A stretch of DNA of 64,000 bases from Chitinophagaceae bacterium (GTDB lineage Bacteria; Bacteroidota; Bacteroidia; Chitinophagales; Chitinophagaceae): contig CP065012.1 of NCBI GenBank assembly GCA_016699815.1, positions 2,108,001 through 2,172,000 on the forward strand, given 5' to 3'. Shown one piece after another: positions 46,762-54,522 of this stretch; the stretch's first letter is position 1, and every line of letters starts with the position of its first letter. The position numbers were made by a program, and so were the translations under genes. The notes beneath the pieces are model-generated. The model worked only from the letters and a program-made list of their open reading frames with translations. It was not told the origin of the DNA and did no database searches.

Positions 46762-46774
46762 CAAAAGAGAAGCT

Positions 46775-47698
46775 GTGTTTCAACTAATAGAAGAAGCACA
46801 TTGTAGTGTTAGCAAGGCTTGCAAAATCGTGAAGCTACCACGGAGCAGTTTTCAATATACAGCTAAAACAAAAGATGATTCTCAGATAGAGGATGCCCTT
46901 GAAGGACTTGTGAAGAAGCATCCGGTTATTGGCTTTTGGCAAAGCTTTTATCGACTGCGCAACCGTGGCTATGGTTGGAATCATAAGCGAGTGAGGCGTG
47001 TATATAGGAAAATGAATTTAAACATCAGGCGCAAGCCCAAAAAACGTTTACCGGAAAGGATAAAGCAACCCTTAACACTACCCACAAGTTTTAACCAAAT
47101 GTGGAGCATAGACTTTATGAATGATAGTTTACAGGATGGCCGAAAAATACGCCTGTTTAATGTATTGGAAGATTTTAACAGGGAATCTCTGGCAATAGAA
47201 ACTGACACTTCATTGCCTACTCTAAGAGTAATAAGGGTGCTGGAGCGATTGGTACAAGAGCGGGGTTGCCCTGCCAATATCAGGATGGATAACGGTCCTG
47301 AATTTATCAGTCATAAATTAGAAGAATGGTGCAGTAAGCGACACATTACACTTCAGTTTATACAACCAGGTCGCCCAATGCAGAATGCTTTTATTGAAAG
47401 AAAAAACGGGAGCATACGCCGTGAATTATTAAACGCATATATATTTACAACAATGAGAGAAGTAAGGGAACATTGTGAGAAATGGAGGCAGGATTACAAC
47501 ACAGAGAGGCCGCACAAATCCTTACAATATCAATCGCCTCTGATGTTTGCTGAAAAATGGTGCCAATGTTCAAAATATGCACAAAAGCTTTATCCACAAA
47601 CGGCGAACGGAAATCCTTTTCAAATTGAAGAGAGCCGGTTAGTGGATAAAGTATTAAAAAAACAAAAAGCTGAACAGAAAACTCTAATTTTGGATTGA
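46775..47698 (+). CDS. Transposase OrfB of IS type 1, copy C
   Basis: 307 residues, identical to copy B as far as compared, DDE motifs intact. GTG start as annotated is probably not the natural initiation point. Confidence 0.92.
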   Translation: MFQLIEEAHCSVSKACKIVKLPRSSFQYTAKTKDDSQIEDALEGLVKKHPVIGFWQSFYRLRNRGYGWNHKRVRRVYRKMNLNIRRKPKKRLPERIKQPLTLPTSFNQMWSIDFMNDSLQDGRKIRLFNVLEDFNRESLAIETDTSLPTLRVIRVLERLVQERGCPANIRMDNGPEFISHKLEEWCSKRHITLQFIQPGRPMQNAFIERKNGSIRRELLNAYIFTTMREVREHCEKWRQDYNTERPHKSLQYQSPLMFAEKWCQCSKYAQKLYPQTANGNPFQIEESRLVDKVLKKQKAEQKTLILD

Positions 47699-47720
47699 CC
47701 GAAAAAAGGGGACGCTTACA

Positions 47721-48022
47721 CCCGGTTCTCGAAAGTGAGCTCCGCTACTATTTTTTTGTACTGCGATAACTCCGCTTCCATTTCTTTTATGCGCTTTACA
47801 TCACTGGTTTCCATGCCGCCATATTTGGCTTTCCAGTTGTAAAAGGTAGCATCGCTAATACCCAACTCACGGCAAACATCCTTGGCAGGTATGCCGCTTT
47901 CCTGTTTCTTAATTGAAGCCACTATCTGGCTTTCGGTAAATCTTGTTCTTTTCATAATTGACAATTTTAAAATTAAAGATTATTCTCTAATTTCAAACTG
48001 CCGAAGATTGGGGACGCTTACA
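47721..48022 (-). mobile_element. IS type 1, truncated copy D (302 bp, left end only)
   Basis: Begins CCCGGTTCTCGAAAGTGAGC inside orfA and runs to the terminal TGTAAGCGTCCCC, inverted relative to copy C. Hence both outer ends of the C+D unit are left IS ends. It carries the first about 79 codons of orfA and no orfB. Confidence 0.92.
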
Positions 48023-48555
48023 AATCGTAGATAAGTTAGTTGATGGTATTGCAACAGTATCGTTTGTATAAGAGTTAATACTTGATGGTTCATAAGTATT
48101 AACCGCTTCATTAATTGCATTCTCTCGAATTGATTTTTTTATTGACCCTCTTATTAGACCAATAATAATCATTATAGGTATAGTGATATATAGCCAACTA
48201 TAACTACGTTTCTTTTTACTTTGCGTTTGATTTGTTGAGGTTGATTCCGAATTTTGTGAGTGGTTAGAATTGGATTGTGCTTTTGAATAATCAGTGGTTT
48301 TTTTAAAGGTATTGTCGCTTTTATCGTTTTGATTATCAAATTGTCTTTTGTATTCTTCCCTTTTAGAATTGTCCATTAAAGTTTCATAAGCCGTTTGAAT
48401 TTCTTTAAATCTTTCTGCAAAAAAATTGTCTCCATCATTCAAATCTGGATGAAATTTTTTTGATAGTTTTCGGTAAGCCTCTTTAATTTCTTGTTGAGTA
48501 CAGTTTGGTTGAAGTCCTAATACTTTGTAGTAATCTATAAATGACATAGACAGAT

Positions 48556-49251
48556 TTAGTTTTTGATTTTGAAATGAGTATATAAATCAGTTACCGTCCC
48601 AACTGTTGTTTTATTTTCATCCTTAAAATACTCAACAAGGTGGGTAAAGTCAATACCCCACATATTTGTAGGGTAAACAGTAGAGCATGTGCTTCTTAAT
48701 ATTTCTGGTCTTAAACATTCCCATATAAAGTCCAACATTAGCTGACCATATACATATTTAATTTGGTTGTTTTTAGGCTTAGGTCTATCTGGGCAAAATA
48801 ATATTGCTCTGATTGTATAATTACCAGAGTCAAAAGTATATTTTAGAGTGTCAAATTTTTCAGAACTGTTGATTTGTTTTGGTTGTAACATTTTAAATAC
48901 GTCACATTGAACTTGACATATCTGTTCATTAGAAAACATACCCAACCAATTAACTAATTTTTCAATTGCGTCTTTGTCATTGTGCAATGCAGCATTAAAA
49001 TTAGCAGGTGCTTTCTGCCCTTTAACTTCCCCAATAATTATATCTATAGAATCCGTTGGATAGTCCATATACTTTGAACACTCAACTTGTCTATCAATTT
49101 GTTTGTGATTTGGAAATCGAACAGCAACTATATCTAATTCAGTTTTATTATTCCCTTTTTGGCTGGAATGAATAATAAGCCCTGATGTAAGATAGCCGTT
49201 AAGTCTAAGGAATAGTCTTACCAATTGTTCTTGTAATTCGCTCTTTGTCAT
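48556..49251 (-). CDS. PD-(D/E)XK-like protein next to J-domain gene
   Basis: 231 residues. Core KGNNKTELDIVAVRFPNHKQ ... DIIIGEVKGQKAP shows E-LD ... E-V-K, a nuclease-type metal site. The C-terminal half (VYGQLMLDFIWECLRPEILR ... TNMWGIDFTHLVEYF) is not recognised. It precedes the J-domain gene by 8 bp within the same cassette, so the two probably act together. Confidence 0.62.
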   Translation of the reverse strand: MTKSELQEQLVRLFLRLNGYLTSGLIIHSSQKGNNKTELDIVAVRFPNHKQIDRQVECSKYMDYPTDSIDIIIGEVKGQKAPANFNAALHNDKDAIEKLVNWLGMFSNEQICQVQCDVFKMLQPKQINSSEKFDTLKYTFDSGNYTIRAILFCPDRPKPKNNQIKYVYGQLMLDFIWECLRPEILRSTCSTVYPTNMWGIDFTHLVEYFKDENKTTVGTVTDLYTHFKIKN

Positions 49252-49279
49252 TTTGAATTAGTAGGGTGTTGCAATAAAT

Positions 49280-49482
49280 GGCGTACAACGTTTCAGGGCT
49301 TGGCGTTGTTTTGGAATTTGGAAATCGTCCTGCCCGGTACTGCTGCTGAATAAAATTACAAAAGATGAAGATAACAAATAAAAGCCCATAAGAATTACGT
49401 CCGCTGGATATGCTGCTGATAGTAGCACTTAGGTGAAGTTTCACTGTTCAGCCAAAATAACGCCAAACCCCCTGTTATGCGT
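49280..49482 (-). repeat. attC-like site 18
   Basis: 203 bp. Left core GGCGTACAACG, arm GGGCTTGGCGTTGTTTTGG; right arm CCAAAATAACGCCAAACCC, right core GTTATGCGT. Matches site 17 to the left and site 19 to the right. Confidence 0.9.
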
Positions 49483-49535
49483 TCGCCCTTCTGTCGGAAT
49501 AGCTCTTTGAAATATTTATTTGTACGTCTTGAATT

Positions 49536-49943
49536 TTAGATGCAGAACTTTTTTATTTTTTTCATTAAAGCCCTGGCTTTGTCCGCTATTGGTTTGTCAT
49601 GTTGGTAGCTTGTATAGCGGGCTGTCATTGACATACTTAATAGCCAATCATAATCTGGTGATATTTGGCTTCAATGCTTTTCAACTAAGTCAGCAAGTAG
49701 TTCGTGTTTACTAAGTTTTCTGTCACTCTTGTAACGGGAGTAGTCGTCAATGCTTTCTATTTTTGTTTTCTTACCTCCAATTGCTGCTACTTCAAAAGGG
49801 AATATTTTATAGGAAACAAATTGCAGCGAAGCATAAAATGCTGTCGTAATTGTCCAATCAGCAAAATCTACCTTTAGTTCAAGATAGTCGCAAACAGCTT
49901 CGTTATGTAAAGCATGATTTAGTCTGTCGTTACTTTTTGTCAT
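49536..49943 (-). pseudogene. HEPN-like small protein with in-frame TGA
   Basis: Starts MTKSNDRLNHALHNEAVCDY, then FADWTITTAFYASLQFVSYK, a helical pattern of HEPN-like or nucleotidyltransferase-linked proteins. A TGA at 49671-49673 stops it after EKH, but the same frame continues with SQISPDYDWLLSMSMTARYT and SYQHDKPIADKARALMKKIK to TAA 49536; TGG to TGA is the simplest explanation (EKHW). It overlaps the preceding gene by 14 bp. Confidence 0.6.
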
Positions 49944-50400
49944 ACTTTAAAAAGAAGCCGTCAGCATTGATACATTTTTCGTTTAAATCTTTTGAATCAG
50001 GCATGAATGAGAATGAAATATAAAAACTATCGCTTTCTACTTCATTCTTTAGTTTTCGAGCAGAAACAAATATATTTCTGAATTTGTCAGATAAGAAGTC
50101 GTCTTTTTTTGCAATAAATAAAGCTGAAAATTTAGTTATTCCTTCCGCTTTAAGATGTATTGTTTTGAAGTTGATTTTCTTTTTTGCAGCATCAGAGTAT
50201 AACTTCTCTGATATTGAAGTCGCAATATCAATATTATCTTTAAACTGCTTTGTGAGGATTTTTATCATTTCATCTTTTCCGTCTTGTTTTCCCTTTAAGT
50301 ATGCGTCAATAAGATGGTAACCTGTGTACACAGATTCCTCTTTTTTCCAGTTTAGTGGTATTTGGGAAGTTTTAACTGATTGTTTTACAACCTCTTGCAT
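49930..50400 (-). CDS. Hypothetical protein paired with HEPN-like gene
   Basis: 156 residues from ATG 50400 (MQEVVKQSVKTSQIPLNWKK); the longer frame start is less likely. No family recognised; mixed alpha/beta with KFSALFIAKKDDFLSDKFRN and a C-terminal FYISFSFMPDSKDLNEKC. Its overlap with the downstream HEPN-like gene suggests a two-component module, perhaps toxin and antitoxin, but that is inference from layout. Confidence 0.55.
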   Translation of the reverse strand: MQEVVKQSVKTSQIPLNWKKEESVYTGYHLIDAYLKGKQDGKDEMIKILTKQFKDNIDIATSISEKLYSDAAKKKINFKTIHLKAEGITKFSALFIAKKDDFLSDKFRNIFVSARKLKNEVESDSFYISFSFMPDSKDLNEKCINADGFFLKYDKK

Positions 50401-50566
50401 ATAATTCAAGTCGAAAATTGAGTACAAATATATGTTTCAAACACAAAATAGTGACAAATTCTTGTAAATAAAACACAAAAAGCGTACAAATGTTGCTAAA
50501 AAATTATTAATACTGTCGCCCAAAATGTCAAATGTCTGTCGATTAAAGGACTGTTGTCGCAGGGTG

Positions 50567-50768
50567 ACGCATAACGTTTCAGGTATTGCCGATGGCAGGG
50601 CAATTGAAAAACTTCTGCCGGAACAAATGTACAGTAAACAAACAAAAAGTTGAAATTATGATTCATAGCTCAATAGATAATGTCAAGCTGGAACCACAGC
50701 CCAACAGCGAACCACAGCCGATTGGCAGCACTTCACCCCCTGATATTGGCAATACCAATGTTATCGGT
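50567..50768 (-). repeat. attC-like site 19
   Basis: 202 bp. Left core ACGCATAACG, arm GGTATTGCCGATGGCAGGG; right arm CCCTGATATTGGCAATACC, right core GTTATCGGT. The right core pairs with site 20. Confidence 0.88.
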
Positions 50769-51149
50769 TCGGCACGGGTAGAAATAAAGTCAGTAAAAAC
50801 CAAACCTCATTTTTATGCGGCTTTATTAAATCCGATGCAAGAGATAGCAAAAGAAATGGGTTATAATTTAATTATTCACGGTTCAATGAGCAGAGATTTT
50901 GATTTAATTGCTGTGGCTTGGGTTGATAATCCGAAAAAGGAAATTGAATTAGTTAAAGAACTGGATAGATTTCTAAAAGGAAGTTACTTCAATAATGAAC
51001 AGGATTATCTTTTCAGTGTTCTGCCTGGGGGAAGAAAAAGTTATGTAATTAATTTGGTCAGGGCAGAAAAGTGGAATGGTTACCAAGATGCACAATATTA
51101 TTTAGACGTAAGTTTTACGCCTCTAATGTCTGGTAGTGCTGACCGATAA
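50659..51149 (+). CDS. Nucleotidyltransferase-like phage/cassette protein, rightward
   Basis: Family-like part begins KTKPHFYAALLNPMQEIAKE and continues GYNLIIHGSMSRDFDLIAVA, WVDNPKKEIELVKELDRFL, DYLFSVLPGGRKSYVINLVR. The GSMSRDFDL stretch recalls nucleotidyltransferase GSxxxxxD motifs and the protein resembles small phage-borne proteins. No ATG lies between the cassette core and the conserved part; the first in-frame ATG (50659) is inside site 19, so the true 5' end may be lost. It runs opposite to most cassettes, and its TAA is formed by the core of site 20. Confidence 0.55.
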
Positions 51150-51340
51150 CGGACAGGGCTTGGCGTTGTTGGGGGATTTGGAAAACGTCCGCCCGGAACC
51201 GAAGCTGATGCGTTGCTGATGTACAAGATAAGAACAAGTGTTCACCGGTGTTTGTCCTGCCCGAACAAAAGCTGCCATGTTGCTAAAGATGAAGATAACA
51301 ACGTCCTGCCCCAATAACGCCAAACCCCCTGTTGTATGCA
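51142..51340 (-). repeat. attC-like site 20
   Basis: 199 bp. Left core ACCGATAACG, arm GGGCTTGGCGTTGTTGGGG; right arm CCCCAATAACGCCAAACCC, right core GTTGTATGCA, which pairs with site 21 over 10 bases. Confidence 0.9.
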
Positions 51341-51398
51341 GGCGGATTTGTCGAACGGAATGGTTTTAATTGTGTCGAGGGGTTTTGGAAGCGTCTGC

Positions 51399-51468
51399 AA
51401 GCAACACTCTTTTACAAAGGTTTGCTTCTGTGTCTGGGCTTGTGTGCCTTTGTAAATGTGTGGTGCTT
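51399..51468. repeat. Cassette-internal hairpin H1 (left of 51509 gene)
   Basis: 22-bp arms, left AAGCAACACtcTTTTACAAA+GG, right CCTTTGTAAATgtGTGGTG+CTT; loop TTTGCTTCTGTGTCTGGGC. Shares the tcTTTT / AAATgt mismatch and the TGTGTC loop with H2-H6 although the arms differ. Confidence 0.75.
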
Positions 51469-51508
51469 TTGTCGAGCCAAATTGTCCAACTTACCAAAAA
51501 ACAAAAAA

Positions 51509-53188
51509 ATGACTGATATTGCAATAAAGAATAAGAATATGTCTTACGTAAATTTAGAAGCACTAATAAAAAGAGAAGACCTTTTTATTATAAATGATAA
51601 AAATGACGGTGGCGCAAAATTTAGTATAGATAAAATTAGGCTTGAAGCTGATTTGAAGCCTGATTCATTAATGCTAAAAACTTTGAGAAAACCAGACTTC
51701 CAAAGAGAAACGTCTGAATGGAAACCAGAAAGGATTGCTGGGTTAATAAAAAGTTTTATTAATGATGATATTATACCTTCCATTATCTTATGGCACTCGC
51801 CGTCTGGTAATAATTTTGTTATTGATGGCGCACATCGTTTGAGTGCTTTAATTGCATGGGTGATGGATGATTATGGCGATAGGGCTGTTTCTGAAAATTT
51901 CTTTGGGAAAAGAAACATCCCTAAAGAACAATATAAAATAGCCGACAAAACAAGAAAGTTAGTTGCAAGTGAGGTTGGTGCATTTGAAAGTTATGATTTA
52001 AGGTTAATAGATGAAAGTAAAGCCGAACCAGAAACAATTAGAATTGCAAAAAACTTAGCTTTTTTGTCAATCCAGGTTCAAACAATAAATACTCAATCTC
52101 CCGAAGCTGCCGAAAGTTCATTTTTTAAAATAAACGGAGAAGCTACACCCATAAATGATACAGAAGCACTTATTCTAAAGTCTCGGAAAAAGCCAAACTC
52201 AATTTCAGCAAGAGCAATTATACATTCAGGAACCGGACATGAATATTGGTCGAAATTTAAGGCCGATACTAAAGACAAAATAAAATTGTTGGCAAAGGAA
52301 ATAAATGAACTTTTATTTCAACCAGAATATGAAACGCCAATAAAAACGGTTGACTTGCCAATGGCCGGTAAGGGGTATTCTGCACAGACACTTGAATTAA
52401 TATTTAATTTGGTAAACATTGTCAATGATATAAAGATTGTCGAGTGGAAAAAAATGAAGAATGCAAAGGATATTGAGCCAGCAGATGATGAAAATGGTGA
52501 CTCCACTCTTGAATACTTAAAAAAAACAAAAAAGATTGCCGATATAATTGCTGGTGATGAAAACTACTCTTTAGGATTGTCACCAATTGTTTACTTCTAT
52601 AGTATTGATGGAAGATACCAGATTACAGCTTTTATGGCAATTGTCGAATTAGTAAAAGGGTACACAAAAGATGACTTTTTTAAGTTTACAATTATCCGTG
52701 GAATGTTTGAGGAGTTTCTTGTAAAGTATAAAAGTATAATTAAACAGATTGTTAGTAAATATGGAAGCGGACATAAAAGTTACAAAAGAATACAGTCCTT
52801 ATTCGTTTTAATCATTAGCGGATTGTTGGCCAAAACGAAAGATGGCATATCAAAGGAAGATGAAATTTGGGATGCCATAAACTCACATAAAGACTTCAAG
52901 TATTTGCGTAGAGAAGAAACAGAAATGGAACCAGCAAATAGGAAAGAATTTTCAACTGAAACTAAGTCCGCCATTAACATTAGAGCAAGATTAAAAAGTG
53001 CTTTAAAGTGTCCATTTTGCGATGGAATAATTTTTAATAAGTCACAGAATACAGACCATATCATTGACAAGAAAAACAATGGCCTTGGTGACATAGATAA
53101 TGGTCAAATAACACATTATTATTGCAACTCTTCAAAAGATAAGCTGCTAGAATATTTTAAAAATAACCCGAAGCAAAAACTGTCCTAA
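51509..53188 (+). CDS. DGQHR/DUF262-like protein with C-terminal HNH nuclease
   Basis: 559 residues from ATG 51509 (MTDIAIKNKNMSYVNLEALI); the frame is open further upstream through the hairpin but lacks a good start. N-terminal ParB/DUF262-like part with RKPDFQRETSEWKPERIAGL and the signature NNFVIDGAHRLSALIAW (DGQHR-type). The C-terminus has a zinc-knuckle HNH: KCPFCDG, then NTDHIIDKKNNG and YYCN. The arrangement recalls GmrSD-like modification-dependent nucleases and DndB-like proteins. It runs rightward, opposite to most cassette genes. Confidence 0.72.
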   Translation: MTDIAIKNKNMSYVNLEALIKREDLFIINDKNDGGAKFSIDKIRLEADLKPDSLMLKTLRKPDFQRETSEWKPERIAGLIKSFINDDIIPSIILWHSPSGNNFVIDGAHRLSALIAWVMDDYGDRAVSENFFGKRNIPKEQYKIADKTRKLVASEVGAFESYDLRLIDESKAEPETIRIAKNLAFLSIQVQTINTQSPEAAESSFFKINGEATPINDTEALILKSRKKPNSISARAIIHSGTGHEYWSKFKADTKDKIKLLAKEINELLFQPEYETPIKTVDLPMAGKGYSAQTLELIFNLVNIVNDIKIVEWKKMKNAKDIEPADDENGDSTLEYLKKTKKIADIIAGDENYSLGLSPIVYFYSIDGRYQITAFMAIVELVKGYTKDDFFKFTIIRGMFEEFLVKYKSIIKQIVSKYGSGHKSYKRIQSLFVLIISGLLAKTKDGISKEDEIWDAINSHKDFKYLRREETEMEPANRKEFSTETKSAINIRARLKSALKCPFCDGIIFNKSQNTDHIIDKKNNGLGDIDNGQITHYYCNSSKDKLLEYFKNNPKQKLS

Positions 53189-53203
53189 GAAGCGGATGCA
53201 AGA

Positions 53204-53265
53204 TTTTGGCTGATTTGCAGGTTAGGTCTGTGTCAAGGTTTTGTGAGCCTGCAAATGTGCTAAAA
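53204..53265. repeat. Cassette-internal hairpin H2 (right of 51509 gene)
   Basis: 18-bp arms TTTTGGCtgATTTGCAGG / CCTGCAAATgtGCTAAAA around a loop with GTCTGTGTCAAGG. 16 bp after the stop of the HNH gene; with H1 it brackets that gene. Confidence 0.7.
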
Positions 53266-53360
53266 TGTGTGTCGGCAAAGAAGCGTTGGCAAATTAAAAC
53301 AGTTTGAAAAAGTGATGATGATTGCTCCTGTGTCACTCCTTAGTAAACGGTCTGCCCGCT

Positions 53361-53496
53361 TGCATACAACGTTTTGCGGCTTGGCGTAGTGGCGGTTTTC
53401 ACCACTAATGTTGATACGAAGCACACACTTCAAATTTACGAAAAACAGTCATACGAAGCACGTCACCCGCCATTACGCCAAACCGCTGTTAGCTGC
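53361..53496 (-). repeat. attC-like site 21
   Basis: 136 bp, short class. Left core TGCATACAACG, arm GCGGCTTGGCGTAGTGGCGG; right arm CCGCCATTACGCCAAACCGC, right core GTTAGCTGC. The 20-bp inner arms are perfectly complementary apart from two bases. Confidence 0.9.
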
Positions 53497-53643
53497 TGGC
53501 GTTCTGTCGTCTGTGTCCTGAAACGCTTTACTGTCAATGTTTTTAAGTTGGTCATTTAATTTCTGTCGGGATTTGCGTGTCGGGTATTTTTTATTTTCAG
53601 AGGGGAAGGAAATTTTTTTAATTCAATTTTTCTTGGGTTGGAA

Positions 53644-53714
53644 ATAAGCACACTCTTTTTGCAGCTTTGGTTTGTGTGTCTGGATTTGAGCGGCTGCAAA
53701 ATGTGTGTGCTTAT
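53644..53714. repeat. Cassette-internal hairpin H3 (left of metal cassette)
   Basis: 22-bp arms, left AAGCACACtcTTTTTGCAGC, right GCTGCAAAATgtGTGTGCTT, loop TTTGGTTTGTGTGTCTGG. 9 bp beyond the stop of the cation transporter; could double as its terminator. Confidence 0.78.
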
Positions 53715-53723
53715 GTGAGTTGG

Positions 53724-54518
53724 CTATTTAGCAAGTTGTAGTATTCTGTATGCTCCCCTTGCTACAATGATAAATACGATTGCTCCTATAATTAAGTCAG
53801 GATAGCTTGAATTGAGCCAATTTACTAAAAGTCCTGCTGTTATTACCCCTGTGTTAATGATTACATCATTTGAGGTAAAAATCATACTTGCTTGCATATG
53901 TGCTTCTTTGCTCTTACCTTTTTGTAGCAAATACAAACAAATTACATTCGCAATCAAAGCGAAAATTGAAACGATAATCATAGTCTGAAAGTCGGGCATT
54001 TTTTCAATTCCAATAAACCGTCTGACTACTTCCGTAAATCCGATAAGAGCAAGAAGGATTTGAAAATACCCGGCAAACTTTGCAATGTTCTTTTTTTTTG
54101 CAACTGTTCCACCAACGACAAGCAGGGCAAGTCCGTAAACGATACCGTCTGCCAGCATATCCAAACTGTCAGCTACCAAACCCATTGAGTTTGCAATCAA
54201 GCCCGTAAATATTTCAATGGCAAAAAAGGATACATTGATGATTAAAACAGTCCAAAGCAATTTTCTTTCTTTTCCGTGTGGTTCAATTTCTAAAAATTCT
54301 TCGGTTTTTTCTGTTGAAATTAATGTAGTGTCAAGGTTCAAACTTTCTAACGCAGAAAATAATTGGTCTTTTTGTCCATTATGATAAACCTTTAACTCTC
54401 TCTTTGGAATATCAAATTCAAGTTTTTCTATCTGTTCAAAGCCTTGAAGTTTCATTCTCACCATTTGCTCCTCACTTGGGCAATCCATTTTTTGTATTTT
54501 GAATATTGTCTTTTGCAT
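53724..54518 (-). CDS. Cation diffusion facilitator with N-terminal HMA-like domain
   Basis: 264 residues. An N-terminal about 70-residue ferredoxin-like fold (KIQKMDCPSEEQMVRMKLQG, with a single Cys rather than CxxC) precedes six membrane helices of the CDF type; helix motifs GLVADSLDMLADGIVYGLAL and MIFTSNDVIINTGVITAGL provide the zinc-site Asp residues. Probable Zn2+/Co2+ exporter in the inner membrane. 4 bp from the TonB receptor gene upstream. Confidence 0.88.
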   Translation of the reverse strand: MQKTIFKIQKMDCPSEEQMVRMKLQGFEQIEKLEFDIPKRELKVYHNGQKDQLFSALESLNLDTTLISTEKTEEFLEIEPHGKERKLLWTVLIINVSFFAIEIFTGLIANSMGLVADSLDMLADGIVYGLALLVVGGTVAKKKNIAKFAGYFQILLALIGFTEVVRRFIGIEKMPDFQTMIIVSIFALIANVICLYLLQKGKSKEAHMQASMIFTSNDVIINTGVITAGLLVNWLNSSYPDLIIGAIVFIIVARGAYRILQLAK

Positions 54519-54522
54519 AATC

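Larger units (their letters stand above)
46419..47720 (+). mobile_element. IS3-family insertion sequence, type 1, copy C (1302 bp)
   Basis: Complete, same orientation as copy B, same ends. It abuts the truncated inverted copy D. The outer boundary of C plus D carries the target duplication AATC (46415-46418 and 48023-48026). Confidence 0.95.
45794..48547 (-). pseudogene. J-domain membrane protein gene split by composite IS
   Basis: Removing 46419-48022 and one AATC repeat restores one frame (STNLSTI | DTNQKLETEIPK). About 382 residues: J-domain at the N-terminus (DYYKVLGLQPNCTQQEIKEA, HPD in KKFHPDLNDG), a Ser/Asn/Lys-rich linker, one transmembrane helix (YSWLYITIPIMIIIGLI), a disordered stretch and a C-terminal domain (YTGNFENFQDYKF ... 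RINSALKHLKQFY). A membrane-anchored DnaJ-type co-chaperone whose C-terminal domain I do not recognise. It is 8 bp downstream of a nuclease-like gene. Confidence 0.85.

Noticed and set aside
51332..51508. N-terminal extension of the HNH protein beginning MYAGGFVERNGF
   Set aside because: The extension is a translation of the attC core and hairpin H1; ATG at 51509 begins the conserved part after a clear A-rich leader.
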